NCBI GenBank assembly: GCA_025210525.1
Contig: JAOARP010000049.1
Coordinates: 1-51,292, forward strand
From: Marinisporobacter sp.
GTDB taxonomy: Bacteria > Bacillota > Clostridia > Peptostreptococcales > Thermotaleaceae
Reading direction: 5' to 3'
Length of the DNA stretch: 51,292 nt
Shown here: positions 8,376 to 16,878 of the stretch, in pieces
Layout of the letters: each line of letters starts with the position of its first letter
How positions within the stretch are numbered: the first letter of the stretch is position 1
Translations under genes and position numbers: made by a program
Notes under the pieces: generated by a model
Database searches by the model: none
What the model saw: only the letters and a program-made list of their open reading frames with translations
Told to the model about the DNA's origin: nothing

Positions 8376-8699
8376 CTAAAACCGCCCCCTGTTGAAATAT
8401 ATGAAACGGGCGAGTTGTCCTATTACAAGCCATTTCTTATATCTCCACAATGAAATTTTAAGTATAATTTCAAACTTTAGGCAGTAAATATATACTGTTC
8501 ACGGTAAACCTTTATTCTACAGGGATTTTCTAATACTAGCTTTTATAACTATATGTACTAAATATTACTAATTAACAGGAATATAAAGAATGTTATAATA
8601 AAATTGGGCAAATCAAATAAAATCCCTTAGCTATCACTTAATACTAGGTTTACCTTATGCTACAAAAGCATAAAATTTCAATCTTCTGGAGTGATAGTT
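8376..8699 (+). promoter_or_regulatory. Upstream region of third recombinase with shared box
   Basis: This gene-free 324 bp carries TTGGGCAAATCA (8604-8615) and ATCCCTTAGCTA (8622-8633), repeated from 7499-7540 in the same orientation but with closer spacing. No other structure was recognised. Confidence 0.45.
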
Positions 8700-10178
8700 A
8701 TGGCACTAAATAAATCAAAGGCTTTAAAAGCAGTTCTGTACGCTCGTGTAAGTACAGAAGAACAAGCAAGCAGAGATAATTCTATTCCAGCTCAAATAAA
8801 AGCAATCAAACACTTTGCTTTGAATAATAATGTAGAAATCATTAGTGAATATCTAGATGAAGGAAAATCAGCACGAACAGCTGACCGTCCACAATTTCAG
8901 CAAATGATTCGTGATGCAAAGAAAAAAGATAAAGCTTTTTCAATCATATTTGTTCATAAAACCGACAGATTTGCTAGAAACAGAGCCGATTCTGTTATAT
9001 ACAAATCCCTCCTACAAAGAGAATGTGGTGTAGATGTCATAAGCATTACGGAAAACTTTGATGATTCTCCAACAGGTAAACTACTTGAAGGGATGATGGA
9101 AGTCATTGCAGAGTTTCATTCATTAAACCTTGCTCAAGAAGTTATGAAGGGTATGAAACAAAAGGCAAGTGAAGGCATCTATGTTGGTAGAACTCCTTTT
9201 GGCTATTCTCTCAATCAAACTACTAAAAAACTTGAAATCAATAAAGATGAAGCAAAGACAGTAAAAAAAATCTATGAGTTGTATGCAAAAGGAAATAGCT
9301 TTGCTTCTATCAAACAAACCCTTAACTTAGCTCAAATTTTAACTCGTGAAAGCAAGCTTTGGGATTCCTCTGCCATAGGAAGAATTCTAAAAAATCCAGT
9401 CTATATTGGTCAATACACATGGAACAAAACAAAACGTTCTACTAATTCACAAAAGAACCCCAATGAATGGATTACAATAGAAGATGCCCATAAAGCAATC
9501 ATTGAACAAAATCTATTTGCTAAAGTACAGCAAGTTCTCAATTCTAAAAGAACCATGAAAGGTCCTTCTGTAAAAAGTCCCTACTTACTATCCTCCATCA
9601 TCAAGTGTGGACATTGTGGTCATAACATGATAGGGGAAAAGAAAAAACATATTAGCGGTAAGACCTACATCCGATATGTCTGTGGGAATTATCTTAATCA
9701 TAAAATGTGTTTTTATAACTTTGTACACAAAGAAGCTATAGAGAATATTGTTTTTGAAAATATAAGAAATATCATCAAGACAGGTAAGGTTGATTCTAGT
9801 CAGGTAGTCGTTACACAATCAGATACTTCAAAATCTGAAATAGCTCTATTGGAATCCCAGCTAAAAAAAGTAAAACAAAAATTTCAAAAACAGTTGGAAG
9901 CATTCGAGGCAGAAATCATTTCTTTGGAAGAATTACAGCAAGCTAAAGAAAGAGTATTGTTAGAAGAAGTGGAAATGCAGGAACAGCTCAAAAATTTAAA
10001 GAAAAAGCAAAGCCGTGAAAATTTAGGAATCGACGTAAAGACGCACTTTGATAGTATGGATGAGATTATTAAGGAGAATGATCCTAAGATTATCAAATTA
10101 TGGCTGAAGGAACGGATCTATAGGATTGAAGTTTTTAATAAATCGGATATTGAAATACAGTATCGGTTGCCTTGGTAG
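8700..10178 (+). CDS. Large serine recombinase (third copy)
   Basis: 492 residues from the ATG at 8700, with GGAG 8 nt upstream; a GTG at 8691 overlaps that site and is rejected as start. Canonical order: resolvase domain with Ser15 in LYARVST, KTDRFAR, a recombinase domain (GIYVGRTPFGYSLN), zinc ribbon CGHCGHNM with RYVCGN and C, then a coiled coil. It resembles SpoIVCA-like and phage integrases of Firmicutes in size and motif order. It is clearly divergent from the tandem pair on the other strand. With the XRE gene it has the look of a residual integrated element, but no capsid or replication genes are present. Confidence 0.9.
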   Translation: MALNKSKALKAVLYARVSTEEQASRDNSIPAQIKAIKHFALNNNVEIISEYLDEGKSARTADRPQFQQMIRDAKKKDKAFSIIFVHKTDRFARNRADSVIYKSLLQRECGVDVISITENFDDSPTGKLLEGMMEVIAEFHSLNLAQEVMKGMKQKASEGIYVGRTPFGYSLNQTTKKLEINKDEAKTVKKIYELYAKGNSFASIKQTLNLAQILTRESKLWDSSAIGRILKNPVYIGQYTWNKTKRSTNSQKNPNEWITIEDAHKAIIEQNLFAKVQQVLNSKRTMKGPSVKSPYLLSSIIKCGHCGHNMIGEKKKHISGKTYIRYVCGNYLNHKMCFYNFVHKEAIENIVFENIRNIIKTGKVDSSQVVVTQSDTSKSEIALLESQLKKVKQKFQKQLEAFEAEIISLEELQQAKERVLLEEVEMQEQLKNLKKKQSRENLGIDVKTHFDSMDEIIKENDPKIIKLWLKERIYRIEVFNKSDIEIQYRLPW

Positions 10179-10350
10179 TATGGTTGAAAAGTAGAGAAAG
10201 AATAAAATCTCCTTCGAACCTTTTTATTAAAAGACTTGATTGAATAATTTTTATATGAAATTTAGCTAATGTCATAACCAAAACCCCTGAGAATAGATAT
10301 ATTTTAATGACTAAATCCTTAATTGAATAATGCCTTTCAGTACAATGCTT

Positions 10351-10390
10351 GAGGTATGCTTGATTTTGCATACCTCTCAGAGTTTTTCTT
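10351..10390 (+). terminator. Terminator after third recombinase
   Basis: A 9-bp stem GAGGTATGC (10351-10359) pairs with GCATACCTC (10369-10377) and is followed by GAGTTTTTC. The stretch 10179-10590 holds no gene that I can support. Confidence 0.75.
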
Positions 10391-10590
10391 TCCTTATTCT
10401 ATTATATTAATTTTATTCTTAGTGCTCTAAATGTAGAATTTAGACAATACGGTAAGTTTCAACCTCTAAAATTATCACAAAACAATGTAAAAAGATTTGT
10501 ATTCTCCATTCTATTATCTCACTAGTTTTACAGTAGGCTTGTTCAAAATTTTGCAGTGACTCAACTAGCAACATCATATTTCCTTAAAAT

Positions 10591-10782
10591 TTATTTTTGT
10601 TTCTTACTCTTTCTTAATATAATCATAGCTTTAATTAGTGTAAAAACTATTATTACTACTATAAAAATTTTATCATTTCTACTACGCCCTTGACGATACA
10701 AACCTTCCGTTATAAGTAATACTATTAAAATTATAGACATTACATATGTAAAAATTCTTCTAAATTTATTCACACCTATCAA
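10591..10782 (-). CDS. Small two-helix membrane protein, about 63 aa
   Basis: Two hydrophobic segments (IFTYVMSIILIVLLI and FIVVIIVFTLIKAMIIL) flank a short charged loop and a Lys-rich C-terminus. The start is either TTG at 10782 or GTG at 10773; neither has an ideal ribosome site, although AAAAGG lies upstream. It trails two other minus-strand membrane-protein genes with 9 bp to the nearest, suggesting a shared transcript. Function unknown. Confidence 0.5.
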   Translation of the reverse strand: MIGVNKFRRIFTYVMSIILIVLLITEGLYRQGRSRNDKIFIVVIIVFTLIKAMIILRKSKKQK

Positions 10783-10791
10783 CCTTTTCTA

Positions 10792-10995
10792 CTACTTTTT
10801 TAATAAAAATAATAGTCCTCCAAGAATAATTATTATCGATATTGCTCTTTTTTTCAAAATAAATGATTTGACTTTTTTTTCATCACCCTTAACCATTTTA
10901 TATTCTCTCCAGAATTCATTAGGAACAACTAGAGCTAATATTCCAGCTATTATTGGAATCAATTTATCTAGAGAATACCATATTTTTGTATCCAT
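10792..10995 (-). CDS. Small membrane protein, 67 aa
   Basis: The start at 10995 (MDTKIWYSLD) is set by GGAGG seven bases upstream; a longer ORF to 11076 has no such site. Two hydrophobic helices (LIPIIAGILALVV and ISIIIILGGLLFLL) flank a basic loop. It starts 16 bp after the end of the in-frame extension of the gene upstream (see 11012-11161), consistent with an operon. No family recognised. Confidence 0.6.
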   Translation of the reverse strand: MDTKIWYSLDKLIPIIAGILALVVPNEFWREYKMVKGDEKKVKSFILKKRAISIIIILGGLLFLLKK

Positions 10996-11011
10996 ATAAA
11001 TGCCTCCTTCT

Positions 11012-11161
11012 TTAATTATTGAATAGTTGTTTGATATCCTCAATAATGTCTTTAAATATCCAAGTATTGTATTCATCTACACTGTAATAAACATCTTTCT
11101 GCCGTCCCTTATCAATTAATAACTGCATACCTTTTAAACTTTCATGGTGTCCGATAACAAT
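11012..11161 (-). pseudogene. In-frame C-terminal continuation of the 11162 gene
   Basis: Reading on past the TAG at 11162-11164 in the same frame gives 49 further codons (including GMQLLIDKGRQKDVYYSVDE) before a TAA at 11012. The continuation has protein-like composition and ends just ahead of the next gene's ribosome site. This suggests that the original gene was about 286 codons long and acquired a nonsense mutation. Confidence 0.45.
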
Positions 11162-11872
11162 CTACTTTAACTCTAACAAGTGCTTAAAGGGTTCTAAATC
11201 ATCTGGATATTTTTCACACCAATCAATAACTTTTGCTTTGGTTGCATATGATAATTTATCTCTTTTTATAGTAACTCCACGTTTCTCTATATTCTTATTG
11301 ATTATCATTAATTTTTCATAAGAACAATCTTCAAAATCACTTAATTCAATTTTTTTGTCATCTTCAAAACTAATATAATATTCTATAAAATAATTATCTA
11401 CAGCAGAGTTATATCTTAAGTCAATATCTACATATTTAATATCAGTAATTTTATATTCCTTACTGTCTGTAAAAATATTTTGTATTATAATTGCATCTTG
11501 AGTTATATAACCATATGTTAAATTATTAAAAAATACAATAGCAAACCCTATATTAAAAAGTATAAAAAAAATTATCTCTCTGATTAATTTCCCATTTGTT
11601 AGATTAATTTTTAAATTAGGTTTGTACAATGCCAACGTTGATATTACATCAATAAGAATTGGAGTAAGAGTAAAAAATAGTAGAACATCTATCTTAAGAT
11701 CTAGATATACTATTAAATCCTTACTTTTTGTAATGAGACTTCTATCTTCTTTAAATATAAGAAAAAATGATAATAATATAAACACTATATACAATATAGT
11801 TATTAAAAGCCTAGCCTTTCTCAATTTCTTCTTGTTTCTATTTTGATTGATATTTAATGAATATAGACTCAT
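11162..11872 (-). CDS. Membrane protein with a cytosolic domain, possibly truncated
   Basis: 236 residues. There are three hydrophobic stretches: 22-42 (LLITILYIVFILLSFFLI), about 63-85, and 95-125 (IIFFILFNIGFAIVFF). They are followed by a soluble domain that includes ITDIKYVDIDLRYNS, resembling the bacterial PH-like domain of small membrane proteins. AAGGAAAAGG precedes the ATG. The ORF ends at a TAG, after which the frame stays open for 49 codons. Role unknown; it heads a group of small membrane-protein genes. Confidence 0.6.
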   Translation of the reverse strand: MSLYSLNINQNRNKKKLRKARLLITILYIVFILLSFFLIFKEDRSLITKSKDLIVYLDLKIDVLLFFTLTPILIDVISTLALYKPNLKINLTNGKLIREIIFFILFNIGFAIVFFNNLTYGYITQDAIIIQNIFTDSKEYKITDIKYVDIDLRYNSAVDNYFIEYYISFEDDKKIELSDFEDCSYEKLMIINKNIEKRGVTIKRDKLSYATKAKVIDWCEKYPDDLEPFKHLLELK

Positions 11873-11929
11873 AACCTTTTCCTTTCTTATGTTATTTAAT
11901 GAAGTTTAAAATAATCATTCTATCATTTA

Positions 11930-12165
11930 GATTCTGCATAACTACTTCTTTCACAAGCCCTTCCATACTCGCTTTTCATCCCTAAATAGTGAGATTTGTG
12001 TACTGGTTAGCTAAAATCCGCTTATATAAGATCATACTATATTTAATTAAATCTTATCGTAATTTGTAATATTTTTCAATTTATATTTCCAGGTTATAGA
12101 AAAAGATGTGAATATTTTATTTTTATCTGAGCAAAATAAAAAACTGCCATAAAAAGCAGCTCTCT
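11930..12165. repeat. Degenerate intergenic repeat, copy B
   Basis: Homologous by eye to 3278-3545 over its whole length, and at its right end to 31157-31250. The right end is a small hairpin, CTGC-n8-GCAG, inside an AAAAACTGC(C/T)ATAAAAAGCAG string. It abuts the truncated L,D-transpeptidase gene directly. Confidence 0.55.
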
Positions 12166-12433
12166 GTTTTACGTGGGTACTACGTCAGTCGGTAAACCTT
12201 CCACTCCAACACCAAAAGGAACCTTCAAAATTATCAATAAAGCTGTAAATCCTGGAGGTCCATTTGGATCAAGGTGGATGGGTCTTAGTAAGCCCCACAT
12301 AGGTATTCATGGTACTAATAATCCAGCCTCTATTGGAAAAGCCGTATCTCATGGCTGTATCAGAATGTATAATAAGGATGTTATTGAACTTTATAATCTA
12401 GTTCCTATAGGAACTATTGTAAAAATCATATAA
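12166..12433 (+). pseudogene. 5'-truncated L,D-transpeptidase (YkuD domain)
   Basis: About 86 codons encode the C-terminal part of a YkuD domain: [11 protein letters not shown], then IGIHGTN and the catalytic SHGCIRM with His, Cys and Arg. A complete YkuD domain needs about 40 more residues at the N-terminus, and none are encoded. The first plausible start is a GTG at 12173 without a ribosome binding site. The sequence just upstream is the intergenic repeat of 11930-12165, so the repeat or a deletion next to it removed the 5' half. Intact enzymes make 3-3 cross-links in peptidoglycan; this copy is probably not expressed. Confidence 0.75.
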
Positions 12434-12453
12434 TCTTTATTCTCAAAAAATTT

Positions 12454-12499
12454 GAGCCTAGATTTTAGTCTTTCAATTTCAACTAAAATCTAGGCGCTC
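12454..12499. terminator. Hairpin terminator, family copy 1
   Basis: GAGCCTAGATTTTAGT (12454-12469) pairs with 12482-12499 with a 2-nt bulge. It lies between the convergent ykuD remnant and the gene at 12506. Three related hairpins occur at 13243, 20383 and 24673. Confidence 0.75.
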
Positions 12500-12505
12500 C
12501 ATTCA

Positions 12506-13090
12506 CTATTCATTTAAATCATCTTTTATTTTTTCGATGTGCTCTTTATTTAATTCAGTTCCTTCTTTATCAAATCTGCTAAAATCTATGGCTTTTTCCC
12601 ACTGGTTTTGTATGTCATCATCAAACACGTAATATCCTTCAATTCCAACAATCGCAAAAAAGCTCCCATAAAAACTAATCCTTATTTTAATTTCATCTCC
12701 ATTTTTTAGTTTAGCCATCCCTAATTTATCCCCTTTCCACAAAACAAACTCTGGTTTATACTTTGCTTTAGGAAATAAGGTTTTAACAATATTTTCCGCT
12801 ACCTTAAACGATCTAATTTCCCCTTCTAATTGCTCTAAATCTACGATTGAACTAACAATTTCTTCATCTACCTTTTCTGATTGATATGTTTCTGTATCAT
12901 AGACAGTTAAACTCTCAATTTCACTGAGTATTCTTTGTGCATATGCAACTTCATTATTATTAACCTCTGGATCAAGTAATATATTTATACCATTTAGAAC
13001 TATATAATTATATGCTTCATATCTAATAGTAAAAACGATCCCAATTACTACTAATATCATAATAAATTTCATCACATTTCTTCGTTGCAT
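12506..13090 (-). CDS. Membrane-anchored hypothetical protein, 194 aa
   Basis: GGAGGAAACTT precedes the ATG, a strong start. Residues 7-24 (MKFIMILVVIGIVFTIRY) form a signal anchor or uncleaved signal peptide. The remaining extracytoplasmic part mixes acidic helices with a beta-rich segment (KPEFVLWKGDKLGMAKLKNG, then ISFYGSFFAIVGIEGYYVF). I do not recognise the family. It stands alone between two hairpin terminators. Confidence 0.6.
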   Translation of the reverse strand: MQRRNVMKFIMILVVIGIVFTIRYEAYNYIVLNGINILLDPEVNNNEVAYAQRILSEIESLTVYDTETYQSEKVDEEIVSSIVDLEQLEGEIRSFKVAENIVKTLFPKAKYKPEFVLWKGDKLGMAKLKNGDEIKIRISFYGSFFAIVGIEGYYVFDDDIQNQWEKAIDFSRFDKEGTELNKEHIEKIKDDLNE

Positions 13091-13183
13091 AAGTTTCCTC
13101 CATATGAATATTCTCCTATTTCTGTGCTAATATTTATTTTACAAACATTTTATCTCTAAATTCTACTTATAAAAAAACTACTA

Positions 13184-13230
13184 TTTTAATTAAATCTTAT
13201 CTCGAATTGTAATATTTTTCAATATTTATT
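13184..13230. repeat. Degenerate intergenic repeat, partial copy C
   Basis: TTTTAATTAAATCTTATC followed by GAATTGTAATATTTTTCAAT matches the core of copy B at about 12045-12080. The left and right parts of the repeat are missing here. Confidence 0.45.
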
Positions 13231-13242
13231 CTTAATTAAAAA

Positions 13243-13292
13243 TTAGCGCTTAAATTTTAATCTTTTCATCCAGACTAAAATTTAAGCGCTAA
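13243..13292. terminator. Hairpin terminator, family copy 2
   Basis: A perfect 17-bp stem: TTAGCGCTTAAATTTTA at 13243-13259 pairs with 13276-13292. It follows the minus-strand gene at 13317. Confidence 0.8.
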
Positions 13293-13316
13293 GTCGATTC
13301 TTATTTGAAATTCTCA

Positions 13317-13658
13317 TTATTTATATCTATACAATACTAATTTTATCTCATCCTCACTAATATCAATTTCCGCCTCATCTGTCATCATTCCAACTAATGT
13401 AAGTTCCGTATCCACATCACAATCACCTGCTAATTCCCAATAATATTCTTCCATTTCTTCTTGTTTATCACACTTCAAGCATTTTATCATTTTTTCTATT
13501 TTCTCTTGATTCTTCACTATATAATTACAACTTAAAACGATTTTATAATAATCTTCTTTCTCTTGTAGATTAATATTAATATCAGTAGCTCCCATAGTAA
13601 AAAAATATGCTACCAATTCATCTACTATTTTTGAAATCCTTTTTTTATTGTGCTTCAT
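13317..13658 (-). CDS. Hypothetical protein coupled to DUF1576 gene, 113 aa
   Basis: A soluble acidic protein beginning MKHNKKRISKIVDELVAYFF and containing GATDININLQEKEDYYKIVL. That pattern is reminiscent of small histidine-kinase-like ATPase folds, but no ATP-binding boxes are evident. Its start overlaps the stop of the DUF1576 gene by one base, so the two are translationally coupled and probably work together. Exact function unknown. Confidence 0.7.
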   Translation of the reverse strand: MKHNKKRISKIVDELVAYFFTMGATDININLQEKEDYYKIVLSCNYIVKNQEKIEKMIKCLKCDKQEEMEEYYWELAGDCDVDTELTLVGMMTDEAEIDISEDEIKLVLYRYK

Positions 13659-14929
13659 TAAGCTTCATCCTTTCTAACAGCCTCTATTATAGGTACTAAC
13701 ATAGCTGCAACAAGACCTGCTGCAAATCCATTGTTATAAAGATTTAATCCTCCATGCAATACACCTACATTTAATACAACGGATGAGTGTATAAAAGCTG
13801 CAATGACTCCATATTTCCATCCAAACTCACCTGCTATAGGTGCTAATGCTGTTCCAAATAATGCAGCTAATAATATCCCTGGATCATTTATATGCCATAC
13901 CTTAGTTAGTGCTCCTATAGATACCCCTAAAAATATAGGTAAGATATTTCTAAGATGTTTACCAAAGCCACCAAATCCAGCTACCGTAAATATTCCCCCT
14001 ATAGTAGGTCCATTTAAATCTCCATTCACAAGTAATATATAACTTGTTGCTACGATTCCATTGATCCCAATATTTATTAATGTTGGACCAAATCCTTCTA
14101 ATATAACAAAGTCCGCAACAAGTCTTCCGGGATACTTCATGATGTTCTTAAGCTTTTTAAAAGACTTGTTATTGATATAAAAACCAATACCTATCAACAA
14201 TAAGAATATTCCATAAAGATATATTCCTAAAAGCTTATTATTTCCAGTTGTCCAAATCATTCTAGGATTTACTACAAAACCATAAGACTTCAAAACTGAA
14301 AAAACGATTGTTCCAAGCATTCCTCCAGCAAAACCAATATTGTATAAATTAAATCCTTGATGTACTCTCACAAGATAAGATGCTAAAGGTGGAAGTATAA
14401 AACCAATTCCTACTCCTACTAAAACTCCTAAAAAAATTCTAATGCCTATAGGCAATGTTGTACTAAACATAATTTCTGTAACAAAAGGTGCCATAGCAGT
14501 TCCAAATAATGCTGTATAAATATACTTTGAAAACTTTTCCTTTTGTACTTTTGAATACAAATAAACACCAATTACTATAAACCACACATTTAAAAGATTT
14601 TTACCAAAGAATGCAAATCCTGCAATTAAAAATAAAGCAGCTATTGTTACACCATTAAAATTTACTTTTAACTTATGCAACATATAAATAAATATCAAAG
14701 TAAGAAGCCCTGAATTTACAAAAGCTGCCCCCATACCTCCTACTCCTATATAATCTGTTATTAGTGTATCGGGTTGTGTAAGTATTGTATAAACACCTCT
14801 AAAAATTTCTTTTGGTGTATCTACTAAAAAACCAAACAGAATTAAAGATAATGCAAATGCAACTAATATGATTATCTTCATTTTATTTTCTTTTTTCTTT
14901 TCTGAATCAATATTCTTAATGAGCTTCAT
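13658..14929 (-). CDS. DUF1576 family polytopic membrane protein
   Basis: 423 residues from the ATG at 14929, chosen for the GGGGGGAAG upstream; a longer frame to 14986 runs into the duplicated leader. About a dozen hydrophobic helices carry internally repeated Gly-rich motifs, HQGFNLYNIGFAGGMLG at about 215-231 and HGGLNLYNNGFAAGLVAAM near the C-terminus. This indicates two homologous halves. The architecture and repeats match the DUF1576 family, whose substrate is not known to me. Its upstream region is nearly identical to that of the glycosyltransferase gene at 16280. Confidence 0.8.
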   Translation of the reverse strand: MKLIKNIDSEKKKENKMKIIILVAFALSLILFGFLVDTPKEIFRGVYTILTQPDTLITDYIGVGGMGAAFVNSGLLTLIFIYMLHKLKVNFNGVTIAALFLIAGFAFFGKNLLNVWFIVIGVYLYSKVQKEKFSKYIYTALFGTAMAPFVTEIMFSTTLPIGIRIFLGVLVGVGIGFILPPLASYLVRVHQGFNLYNIGFAGGMLGTIVFSVLKSYGFVVNPRMIWTTGNNKLLGIYLYGIFLLLIGIGFYINNKSFKKLKNIMKYPGRLVADFVILEGFGPTLINIGINGIVATSYILLVNGDLNGPTIGGIFTVAGFGGFGKHLRNILPIFLGVSIGALTKVWHINDPGILLAALFGTALAPIAGEFGWKYGVIAAFIHSSVVLNVGVLHGGLNLYNNGFAAGLVAAMLVPIIEAVRKDEA

Positions 14930-15040
14930 TCTTCCCCCCCTATCAAATTCCCTGCTAAATTTTAAATCTATATAAATTATACCCAATTCATTTTATAAAT
15001 AACAGATTATGATTTACCAATAATCATTGATCTTCTATTA
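14930..15040 (-). promoter_or_regulatory. Duplicated upstream region, copy 1
   Basis: About 110 bp closely resemble 16281-16392. On the minus strand both contain AATCATAATCTGTTATTT, then AAAATGAATTGGGTATAA, and end in a G-rich ribosome site before an ATG. GGGTATAA (around 14977-14984) is a plausible -10 region, which indicates co-regulation of the two genes. Confidence 0.65.
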
Positions 15041-15053
15041 GCTTTTTATATAG

Positions 15054-16280
15054 TTAAAAACACTTTTCCATCTGATCAAATAAATTTTCCCACGATTTCT
15101 TTTTAATTTCTTTAAAATAAGCTAAATTATCTGGCTCTTTCTTTTTAAGCACTAACTGAATTTGGTTTTCTATCGTCTTTTTTAATCTTTCTTCAAAGAG
15201 AGGTAACTCTTCTAAAACAGGCATATCTACATTTTTTAAACTTGGTAATTTTACATATTCTATCATACCACTATCATTAATTATTTCTCCCATCCACTCC
15301 TTCACTCCAGGCAAATCAGAAGATACCACGCGAAGACCCGATGCTAATGCTTCAATGAGTACAAGAGGTAATCCTTCATAAAAGGAAGGAAGAATAAATA
15401 TATCTGATTTCCTAAAAATTTCTCCTAACTTATTTTGAGGAACAATTCCTGTAAGAATAATCTTATAGCTATGCTTTTTTACTTCTTTTAAAATATCTTC
15501 AAATTCTTTTCCACTGCCACCACCTACAATAGTTAACTCAATTTGATCTTTATCTATAGAAATATTCTCATATGCTTTTAGTAAAGCTTTAATCCCCTTG
15601 GCATAGCTTAGTTTTCCTGCATATACAAGACGAATTTTTTTATTATTTTTCTTACTGTTCTCTGGGAAGAAGATATCTCCATTATATCCATTTCCAATGA
15701 TTATAATATTTTCTTTAGGTATTTTATAAATTCTATGAATCTCTTCTTTTTGATAAGAATTCAAGGCAAAGATCATACCAATTTTTTTACATCCATTGAT
15801 TACTTCAGAAGCATATTTATCTATCTGCTTTAATTTTCTTAAATCTGTTCCATGACAAATGGCCATCATAGGAATAGGAAAAGTCCATTCTCTTACAAAA
15901 GAAGATAAAAGCCATAAGTGATGTGAGATAATCAAATCTGGTCGGAAATCATCTACAGCTTCTTGAATCATTTTTTCAAAAGCAGCTTTCCATTTTAAAA
16001 GCATAGTTTCTGTCAAATCTATATATTTTGTACTTTCATAAGGCATTACATCACTCATGCCCACTACAGGAAATGGTAAACTTTCTGTTTCAAATCGTAC
16101 AGGATAAATAGTATACTTTTGTAAATCTTTCAAATCATTTTTTTCTTCATGGGCAGGGATACCTGCAACGACTGCTTGTTGATAATCCTTTTTATCTATT
16201 TGTCCAATTAGTGATTGAAGAAATACACCACTTCCTGTTTTCCCTGGTCTTTGTGATAATATGTGTAATATTTTTTTCAT
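15054..16280 (-). CDS. GT4-family glycosyltransferase
   Basis: 408 residues from the ATG at 16280 with GGGGG upstream; the in-frame extension to 16337 is duplicated leader sequence. A GT-B fold: N-terminal MKKILHILSQRPGKTGSGVF, the phosphate-loop type GIGNGYNGDIFFP segment near 220, KLSYAKGIKALLKAYE, and the nucleotide-sugar site PSFYEGLPLVLIEALASG with the E-x7-E pair. It is cytoplasmic and probably transfers a sugar to a lipid or surface glycan; donor and acceptor cannot be told. It is not in a glycan cluster, and its partner by shared promoter is the DUF1576 membrane protein. Confidence 0.85.
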   Translation of the reverse strand: MKKILHILSQRPGKTGSGVFLQSLIGQIDKKDYQQAVVAGIPAHEEKNDLKDLQKYTIYPVRFETESLPFPVVGMSDVMPYESTKYIDLTETMLLKWKAAFEKMIQEAVDDFRPDLIISHHLWLLSSFVREWTFPIPMMAICHGTDLRKLKQIDKYASEVINGCKKIGMIFALNSYQKEEIHRIYKIPKENIIIIGNGYNGDIFFPENSKKNNKKIRLVYAGKLSYAKGIKALLKAYENISIDKDQIELTIVGGGSGKEFEDILKEVKKHSYKIILTGIVPQNKLGEIFRKSDIFILPSFYEGLPLVLIEALASGLRVVSSDLPGVKEWMGEIINDSGMIEYVKLPSLKNVDMPVLEELPLFEERLKKTIENQIQLVLKKKEPDNLAYFKEIKKKSWENLFDQMEKCF

Positions 16281-16392
16281 GAATTTCCCCCTACCAAATT
16301 CTCCTCTAAATTTCAAAGTTGTATAACTTATACCCAATTCATTTTACAAATAACAGATTATGATTCATTAGTGATTATTTGTCCTTTATTAG
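16281..16392 (-). promoter_or_regulatory. Duplicated upstream region, copy 2
   Basis: The second copy of the sequence at 14930-15040, with differences scattered over its length. The strongest block is AAAATGAATTGGGTATAA, found in both copies. Confidence 0.65.
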
Positions 16393-16536
16393 AAATAATC
16401 GTATCTTTTAGATATATAGAAACGTACTAAAATACATGACTTTTGAAATATATTGTATAATATAAGAAATACCACTGGCCAATAAAAAGATATTTTTTGT
16501 GAATTGTAAAAATAGAATCGAATTTGAGGTGATGTT

Positions 16537-16782
16537 ATGACAAAGATAAATTATGAAAAATTAAAAAAGGTAATTGATGCATGGGACCCAGAAAAATTAC
16601 TTTCCTACGCTCCAGATAATGAATATAACATTGAAATACAAGCTATTTATGATTTAATTAACGAGAATACAGATGTAGAGAGTTTGGCTTTGATCATACA
16701 TAAGGTATTTATGGAATATTTTAATGAAGATTTTAAGATGAGTAAATGTATAGATGTTTCTAGACAAGTTTTTGAAGATTAA
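16537..16782 (+). CDS. DUF1871 family protein
   Basis: An 81-residue acidic helical protein. The pattern of an INYEKLKKVIDAWDPEKLL start and a DLINENTDVESLALIIHKVF centre matches the small DUF1871 (YugE-like) family of Firmicutes, which has no assigned function. GAGGTGATGTT precedes the ATG. It is monocistronic, with TATAAT at 16456-16461 as a likely -10 and its own terminator just after the stop. Confidence 0.7.
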   Translation: MTKINYEKLKKVIDAWDPEKLLSYAPDNEYNIEIQAIYDLINENTDVESLALIIHKVFMEYFNEDFKMSKCIDVSRQVFED

Positions 16783-16785
16783 TTC

Positions 16786-16838
16786 AAAATCCACTATATT
16801 ATATATAGATTATATCATATCTTATATAGTGGATTTTA
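16786..16838 (+). terminator. Terminator after DUF1871 gene
   Basis: AAAATCCACTATA pairs with TATAGTGGATTTT around an AT-rich loop. It can also serve the convergent AraC gene. Confidence 0.75.
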
Positions 16839-16878
16839 AATATCATTAAAAATTAATGTTTAATCTTTACTTATATAT

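Noticed and set aside
4175-10178. Complete prophage or integrative element
   Set aside because: Only recombinases, one XRE gene and small ORFs are present. There are no structural, replication or conjugation genes, so boundaries cannot be drawn.
10135-10371. 78-codon minus-strand ORF at the end of the third recombinase gene
   Set aside because: It overlaps the recombinase 3' end and the terminator hairpin, lacks a ribosome site and has no recognisable features.
11930-12030. Additional attC site at repeat copy B (GCATAAC ... GGTTAGC)
   Set aside because: The boxes do not fit RYYYAAC/GTTRRRY and the inner boxes do not pair. The similarity to copy A shows it belongs to the repeat family instead.
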